Assembly: GCA_021300055.1 (NCBI GenBank)
Contig: JAJTHU010000189.1
Coordinates: 1 to 25,944 of the forward strand
Direction of reading: 5' to 3'
From: Nitrosomonadaceae bacterium
GTDB lineage: Bacteria; Pseudomonadota; Gammaproteobacteria; Burkholderiales; Usitatibacteraceae
Length of the DNA stretch: 25,944 bases
The notes beneath the pieces are model-generated. The model was not told the origin of the DNA. It made no database searches and worked only from the letters and a program-made list of their open reading frames with translations. Positions 21,821-25,944 of this stretch are shown piece after piece (the first letter of the stretch is position 1; each line of letters begins with the position of its first letter). A program made the position numbers and the translations under genes.

Positions 21821-22837
21821 TTAGTTTCGGCTTTGGTCAACCAGCTTGTTCTTTTTGATCCAAGGCATCATGCTTCTCAGCTTCTCACCCACCTCTTCAA
21901 TCGGATGCTCACGCAGCAAGCGACGGCGCGCGGTAAGTGTCGGTGCACCAGCCTTGTTTTCGAGGATGAATGACTTGGCGTATTCACCGGTTTGGATGTC
22001 GCGCAAGATCGCCTTCATTTCGCGCTTGGTTTCTTCGGTGATGACGCGAGGCCCGCTCACGTATTCGCCGTACTCGGCGTTATTCGAGATCGAGTAGTTC
22101 ATGTTGGCGATACCACCCTCATAGATCAGATCGACGATGAGCTTGGTCTCGTGCAAGCACTCAAAGTACGCCATCTCAGGTGAGTAGCCAGCTTCGACCA
22201 AGGTCTCGTAGCCTGCCTTGATGAGTTCGACGATACCGCCGCACAACACGGCTTGCTCGCCGAACAAATCGGTCTCGGTCTCTTCGCGGAAGTTGGTTTC
22301 GATCACGCCACCGCGCGAACCGCCGTTCGCCTTCGCGTAAGAGAGCGCCAAGTCTTTAGCTTTGCCGGAGTTATCGCGCCAAACGGCGATAAGCGATGGC
22401 ACGCCACCGCCCGCAACATACGTGGAGCGCACCAGGTGACCGGGGCCTTTCGGCGCGATCATGATGACGTCGAGGTCTTCGCGCGGCGAAACCACACCGT
22501 AGTGAATATTGAAGCCGTGCGCGAACGCCAGCGCGGCACCCTTTTTGATGTTGTCGTGGATCTCGTTCTTGTAGACCTCACCGATGTTTTCATCGGGCAA
22601 CAGGATCATGACGACATCGGCTGTCTTCACTGCATCCGAAACCTCAGCGACTTTTAGGCCTGCCTTCTTGGCCTTGTTCCACGACGCGCCGCCTTTACGC
22701 AAGCCAACCGTCACTTTGACGCCAGAATCATTGAGGTTCTGTGCGTGCGCATGTCCCTGCGAGCCGTAACCAACGATGGTTACTTTCTTACCCTTGATGA
22801 GGGAAAGGTCGCAGTCTTTGTCGTAATACACTTTCAT
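21821..22837 (-). CDS. ilvC: Ketol-acid reductoisomerase (NADP+)
   Basis: This 338-residue class I enzyme converts 2-acetolactate to dihydroxyisovalerate, and the isoleucine counterpart, using NADPH and Mg2+. The Rossmann loop is GYGSQGHAHAQNL, followed by VGLRKGGASWNKA with the NADP-binding Arg and Ser. PKGPGHLVR and the knotted C-terminal domain (ETETDLFGEQAVLCGG, AYFECLHETKLIVDLIYEGG) follow. The ATG at 22837 is preferred over 22849 because GGAG is six bases upstream and the protein then begins MKVYYDKD as usual. It is 75 bases after ilvN. Confidence 0.98.
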   Translation of the reverse strand: MKVYYDKDCDLSLIKGKKVTIVGYGSQGHAHAQNLNDSGVKVTVGLRKGGASWNKAKKAGLKVAEVSDAVKTADVVMILLPDENIGEVYKNEIHDNIKKGAALAFAHGFNIHYGVVSPREDLDVIMIAPKGPGHLVRSTYVAGGGVPSLIAVWRDNSGKAKDLALSYAKANGGSRGGVIETNFREETETDLFGEQAVLCGGIVELIKAGYETLVEAGYSPEMAYFECLHETKLIVDLIYEGGIANMNYSISNNAEYGEYVSGPRVITEETKREMKAILRDIQTGEYAKSFILENKAGAPTLTARRRLLREHPIEEVGEKLRSMMPWIKKNKLVDQSRN

Positions 22838-22912
22838 TGATTTCTCCACATAGTAATGCTGCTTAACTCTGAACTTGGATCCGTTACGCCCGAAACGCGA
22901 AGCTTAGCGAGC

Positions 22913-23404
22913 TCAAGCCTTAACAATCCATTCGCCGCGCCCCAATCCACACGCACCCGTGCGGACGGTTTCAAGGATGAGGGAACGGTCAATCGCATCG
23001 AGAAACGCGTCGAGCTTGTCGCCCGTACCGGTTAGCTCGATCACGTAGGTCTTTTCAGTGAGGTCGATCACGCGCGCGCGAAAAATATCCGCCGTGCGCT
23101 TGAGTTCCTCACGGTCTTTGCCAACCGCGCGTACCTTCACCAACATCAGTTCACGTTCAACATGCTTGCCTTCGTTGAGATCGACGATCTTCACGACATC
23201 GACAAGCTTGTTGACCTGTTTGGTGATCTGTTCGATGACGTCATCCGAGCCGGTGGTGACGATGGTCATGCGCGACAGAGTGGCGTCTTCCGTCGGGGCG
23301 ACCGTTAGCGACTCAATGTTGTAGCCGCGCGCAGAGAAGAGTCCGGCGACACGAGAGAGGGCGCCGGATTCGTTTTCTAGGAGGAGCGATAGGATGTGGC
23401 GCAT
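22913..23404 (-). CDS. ilvN: Acetolactate synthase small (regulatory) subunit
   Basis: This 163-residue regulatory subunit stimulates the large subunit and confers valine feedback inhibition. The N-terminal ACT domain (MRHILSLLLENESGALSRVAGLFSARGYNIESL) binds the amino acid. The C-terminal half (KVDVVKIVDLNEGKHVERELMLVKV onwards) is the usual ALS_ss C-terminal domain. Length equals E. coli IlvH, so ilvH is an alternative symbol. The ATG at 23404 shares bases with the ilvB stop (TGATG), giving tight translational coupling and matched amounts of the two subunits. Confidence 0.97.
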   Translation of the reverse strand: MRHILSLLLENESGALSRVAGLFSARGYNIESLTVAPTEDATLSRMTIVTTGSDDVIEQITKQVNKLVDVVKIVDLNEGKHVERELMLVKVRAVGKDREELKRTADIFRARVIDLTEKTYVIELTGTGDKLDAFLDAIDRSLILETVRTGACGLGRGEWIVKA

Positions 23405-25158
23405 CACAGATCCTCGGCCAAAATCATTTCACTGATTCCTTTGCCTCCCGGCACCATCGGGAAAACGTTCTCCTTCTGGTCGGTGATGAAGTCCATGAAC
23501 ACGAGGCGCTTCTTCAGCGCAAACGCTTCCTTCAACGCGCCTTCAACATCACTCGGTTTTTCGATGCGCATACCGACGTGGCCATAGGCCTCGGCTAATT
23601 TCACAAAATCCGGCAACGCGTCCATGTAGCTTTCAGCGTGACGATTGCCGTGGAAGAAGTCCTGCCACTGACGCACCATGCCGAGGTAGCGGTTGTTGAG
23701 CAAGATGACTTTCACGGGCAAATCGTATTGCTTGCACGTTGATAGCTCTTGGATATTCATCTGGATAGAGCCCTCCCCCGTAATGCACGCGACATCTGCG
23801 TCGGGGAAAGCAAACTTGCAACCCATGGCGTACGGTAGACCCACACCCATCGTGCCCAAGCCACCAGAGTTAATCCAGCGGCGTGGCTTATCGAAGCCGT
23901 AGTACTGCGCGGCCCACATTTGATGTTGGCCCACATCGGACGTGACGAATGCGTCGCCCTTGGTCACTTCCCAGAGCTTCTGCACCACGTACTGCGGCTT
24001 GATAACGCTCTCGGAGTACTTGAACTTGAGGCAATCCTTAGCGCGCCATTCCTCAATCTGCTTCCACCAGTCGGTGATCGGGTTTGGCTTTTGCTCTGCT
24101 GTTTTGAGCAAGCCGAGCAATTCGATCAGCACATCTTTGATGTTGCCCACAATCGGCACGTCAACTTTCACGCGCTTGGAGATTGACGACGGGTCAATGT
24201 CGATATGGATGATCTTGCGCGTTGGGTTACCCGCGTTGAAGTGCGCGGGATTACCGATCACGCGATCGTCGAAGCGCGCGCCAATGGCAATCAGCACGTC
24301 GCAGTTTTGCATCGCCATGTTGGCTTCAACGGTGCCGTGCATGCCCAGCATGCCGACAAACTGACGATCAGACGCCGGATAGGCGCCGAGTCCCATGAGG
24401 GTATTGGTGCACGGGTAACCGAGCAAGCGCACCAGCTCTGTTACCTCTGGCGCAGCGTCGCCAAGAATGGCGCCACCGCCGACGTAAATCATCGGACGCT
24501 CTGCGGCGAGCAGCATCTGCATCGCCTTCTTGATCTGCCCGGTATGGCCCTTGTTGGTCGGCCGGTAAGAGCGCATCTCGATGGTTCCCGGATAGTGAAA
24601 CGGCGCTTTCGCCATCGACACATCTTTAGGGATGTCGACCACCACAGGGCCGGGTCGCCCAGTCGTCGCAATAAAGAAGGCCTTTTTGATGGTCTCGGCC
24701 AACTCGCCGACATCTTTCACAAGGAAGTTGTGTTTCACGCAGGGGCGCGTGATGCCAACGGTGTCGCACTCTTGGAATGCATCCTGACCGATGGCGTGCG
24801 TCGGGACTTGCCCCGTGATGATCACCATTGGGATGGAATCCATGTAGGCGGTAGCAATACCGGTCACGGCATTGGTCACCCCAGGCCCAGACGTCACGAG
24901 CGCCACGCCCGGACGCCCGGTCGCGCGCGCATAAGCGTCGGCTGCGTGCAGCGCAGCTTGCTCATGCCGCACCAGAATGTGCTTAAAGCTGTTTTGCTTG
25001 TGGATCTCGTCATAAATGACGAGTACGGCGCCGCCCGGATAACCGAAGACGAAGTCCACGCCTTCTTTTTTCAACGCGCGACAAACAATTTCTGCGCCCG
25101 TCAGCAATTGCTGAGGCGCATCGGTCCCTATCGGGGACGGAGCATCAGAGAGTTTCAT
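23404..25158 (-). CDS. ilvB: Acetolactate synthase large (catalytic) subunit
   Basis: This 584-residue ThDP enzyme makes acetolactate from two pyruvates, or acetohydroxybutyrate. The ThDP-activating Glu is in LVRHEQAALHAADAYARATG. The central domain binds FAD (QNCDVLIAIGARFDDRVIGN). The C-terminal ThDP motif runs from GEGSIQMNIQELSTCKQY to LLNNRYLGMVRQWQ. The frame is open to 25245, but the ATG at 25158 (MKLSDAPSPIG) is preferred because GGTGA lies just upstream and the extra residues look unlike this family. It is the first gene of the cluster; ilvI is an alternative symbol. Confidence 0.97.
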   Translation of the reverse strand: MKLSDAPSPIGTDAPQQLLTGAEIVCRALKKEGVDFVFGYPGGAVLVIYDEIHKQNSFKHILVRHEQAALHAADAYARATGRPGVALVTSGPGVTNAVTGIATAYMDSIPMVIITGQVPTHAIGQDAFQECDTVGITRPCVKHNFLVKDVGELAETIKKAFFIATTGRPGPVVVDIPKDVSMAKAPFHYPGTIEMRSYRPTNKGHTGQIKKAMQMLLAAERPMIYVGGGAILGDAAPEVTELVRLLGYPCTNTLMGLGAYPASDRQFVGMLGMHGTVEANMAMQNCDVLIAIGARFDDRVIGNPAHFNAGNPTRKIIHIDIDPSSISKRVKVDVPIVGNIKDVLIELLGLLKTAEQKPNPITDWWKQIEEWRAKDCLKFKYSESVIKPQYVVQKLWEVTKGDAFVTSDVGQHQMWAAQYYGFDKPRRWINSGGLGTMGVGLPYAMGCKFAFPDADVACITGEGSIQMNIQELSTCKQYDLPVKVILLNNRYLGMVRQWQDFFHGNRHAESYMDALPDFVKLAEAYGHVGMRIEKPSDVEGALKEAFALKKRLVFMDFITDQKENVFPMVPGGKGISEMILAEDL

Positions 25159-25196
25159 TTTTTCACCGTGAACAACGGTACAGCTGGATTGCACAT
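25155..25196 (-). other. 13-codon mini-ORF overlapping the ilvB start
   Basis: ATG at 25196 reads MCNPAVPLFTVKK and stops at a TGA that overlaps the ilvB ATG (ATGA). It could couple translation to ilvB. It contains two Val and one Leu codons, no runs, and only a weak ribosome binding site. Confidence 0.2.
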
Positions 25197-25504
25197 CTGG
25201 ATACCACTTCACTGCTCTCGACAACCGGGGCTCGGTGCCGCGCATAGCTCAATGGCGTGGATGACGTCGGTGGGCTGCTGGGGGTAAGGCTGGAGAAGCG
25301 CGAGCAGACCAGAACACCGGTGCGTCAGTGCTGCACAGCCGTCGAGGATCGCCCGATTGCTGCACTGCAAGGCGCTACCTTATCACATCCGGCCCGTGCT
25401 GCCAAAGTCTTCGTCGCCCACTAGGTCCGGGTAAGGTGGGCCGCCAAGAATCTTGATAGACTCTGCCACTCTTCACACACCGCGCGCTCCGCAGCGACAA
25501 TCCT
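25159..25504. other. Divergent intergenic region between ilvB and the sigma factor gene
   Basis: This 346-base stretch separates two divergent genes. I see a weak promoter candidate toward ilvB (25379-25405) and a CACCGGTG palindrome at about 25316-25323. There is no clear attenuator hairpin with a T-run and no RNA gene. Confidence 0.5.
25379..25405 (-). promoter_or_regulatory. Weak promoter candidate for the ilv cluster
   Basis: On the minus strand, TTGGCA (25400-25405) is followed after 15 bases by TGT-GATAAG (GATAAG at 25379-25384), an extended -10. The spacing is short. The untranslated leader to ilvB would be about 215 bases. Confidence 0.25.
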
Positions 25505-25944
25505 CTGGCCTCACGACAAGAACTCTCGGACTTCCTCGCCTCGGTAGAACGTCGCGCGTTCAAACAGGCCGTGTTTGCAGTCAAAGAGGATGAGGCCGCA
25601 CTCGACATCGTGCAGGACAGCATGCTGCGTCTGGCCGAGAAGTACGCCGACCGGCCGGTTGAGGAACTGCCGATGCTGTTCCAGCGCATCGTGCAGAACG
25701 CCATTCGCGACTGGTTTCGGCGGAGCAAGGTCCGCTCAACCTGGACGTCGTTGTTTTCCTCGTTTGGAAGTCGCGATGAGGATGACGACGAACACGACAT
25801 TTTGGAAACTTTGGCGGCCGAGTCGACGTCAAATGTCCCGGTTTCGCCCGCAGACCAACTGCAGCAGGTTCAAGTCGTCCGGCTCATTGAAGAGGCGATC
25901 GAAAAACTGCCGGCCCGTCAACGCGAGGCGTTTATGCTGCGTTA
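25505..25944 (+). CDS. Sigma-70 family (ECF-like) RNA polymerase sigma factor, cut by the window edge
   Basis: The frame reads ASRQELSDFLASVERRAFKQ, then AALDIVQDSMLRLAEKYADRP and ELPMLFQRIVQNAIRDWFRR (region 2, core and -10 binding). An acidic linker (DEDDDEHD) follows, then the start of region 4 (EEAIEKLPARQREAFMLR) at the edge. It is divergent from ilvB, a position such sigma factors occupy in many Burkholderiales. The frame opens after a TAG at 25457-25459 and has no ATG, GTG or TTG before the conserved N-terminus. The CTG at 25505 fits the expected start, but this is unusual. An upstream frame error is the alternative. Confidence 0.85.
   Translation, partial: MASRQELSDFLASVERRAFKQAVFAVKEDEAALDIVQDSMLRLAEKYADRPVEELPMLFQRIVQNAIRDWFRRSKVRSTWTSLFSSFGSRDEDDDEHDILETLAAESTSNVPVSPADQLQQVQVVRLIEEAIEKLPARQREAFMLR

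Noticed and set aside
23404..25245. A 29-residue N-terminal extension of IlvB
   Set aside because: The extra residues do not resemble the family, and the ATG at 25158 has a ribosome binding site.
25243..25265. GCGCATAGCTCAATGGC resembles the 5' half of a tRNA
   Set aside because: No matching acceptor stem, anticodon arm or T-loop follows.
24205..25287. A 360-codon open frame on the plus strand, opposite ilvB
   Set aside because: It mirrors the codon pattern of ilvB, has an Arg/His-rich composition with no recognisable domain, and ilvB is certain on the other strand.

Overview
The window looks like a chromosomal segment of a betaproteobacterium, probably Burkholderiales-like. The main reason is gene order: an ilvB-ilvN-ilvC-psd-pssA-leuA run on the minus strand, with a divergent ECF-type sigma factor upstream of ilvB, and a pteridine reductase-ttcA pair beside a MidA-type methyltransferase. 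These arrangements are known from that group; the species cannot be named from the sequence alone.

Layout. (1) 1-1781 is accessory and repeat-rich. It holds the 5' end of an IS21-type transposase gene abutting the 3' end of a type III restriction/helicase gene, then a small membrane-protein gene with a dispersed repeat inserted in frame, then a cluster of REP-like repeats. (2) 1782-3859 (+) is a LytS/AlgZ-type histidine kinase overlapping a LytTR response regulator by four bases. (3) 3881-5858 holds a four-unit 11-bp tandem repeat, a 35-codon membrane microprotein gene, a terminator and a secreted choice-of-anchor-I-like lipoprotein preceded by a convincing Pho box plus -10. (4) 5979-10644 (-) encodes a two-subunit NAD-dependent formate dehydrogenase in which the NuoE-like and NuoF-like parts are fused, as in Methylobacterium FDH1. 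(5) 10925-14098 (-) is pntAB, the proton-translocating transhydrogenase. (6) 14224-17229 holds midA (-) divergent from a pteridine reductase and ttcA (+). (7) 17259-17666 (-) is a hypothetical membrane protein. (8) 17898-25158 (-) is the branched-chain amino acid and phosphatidylethanolamine cluster. (9) The right edge cuts a sigma factor gene.

How the genes work together. FDH makes NADH from formate and PntAB can convert it to NADPH, so the adjacent units could form a formate-to-NADPH module (inference). IlvB/IlvN, IlvC and LeuA cover acetolactate formation, its reductoisomerisation and the first committed step to leucine. PssA and Psd make phosphatidylserine and then phosphatidylethanolamine.

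Most of the window is ordinary core metabolism and I see no complete new defence or mobile system. The items that best repay a second look are the Pho-box lipoprotein, the intergenic region after ilvC (a duplicated ilvC tail, a long palindrome and a 12-bp inverted-repeat element), the repeat inserted in frame in a membrane protein, the microprotein gene, the Leu-rich mini-ORF before leuA, and three starts that look leaderless.
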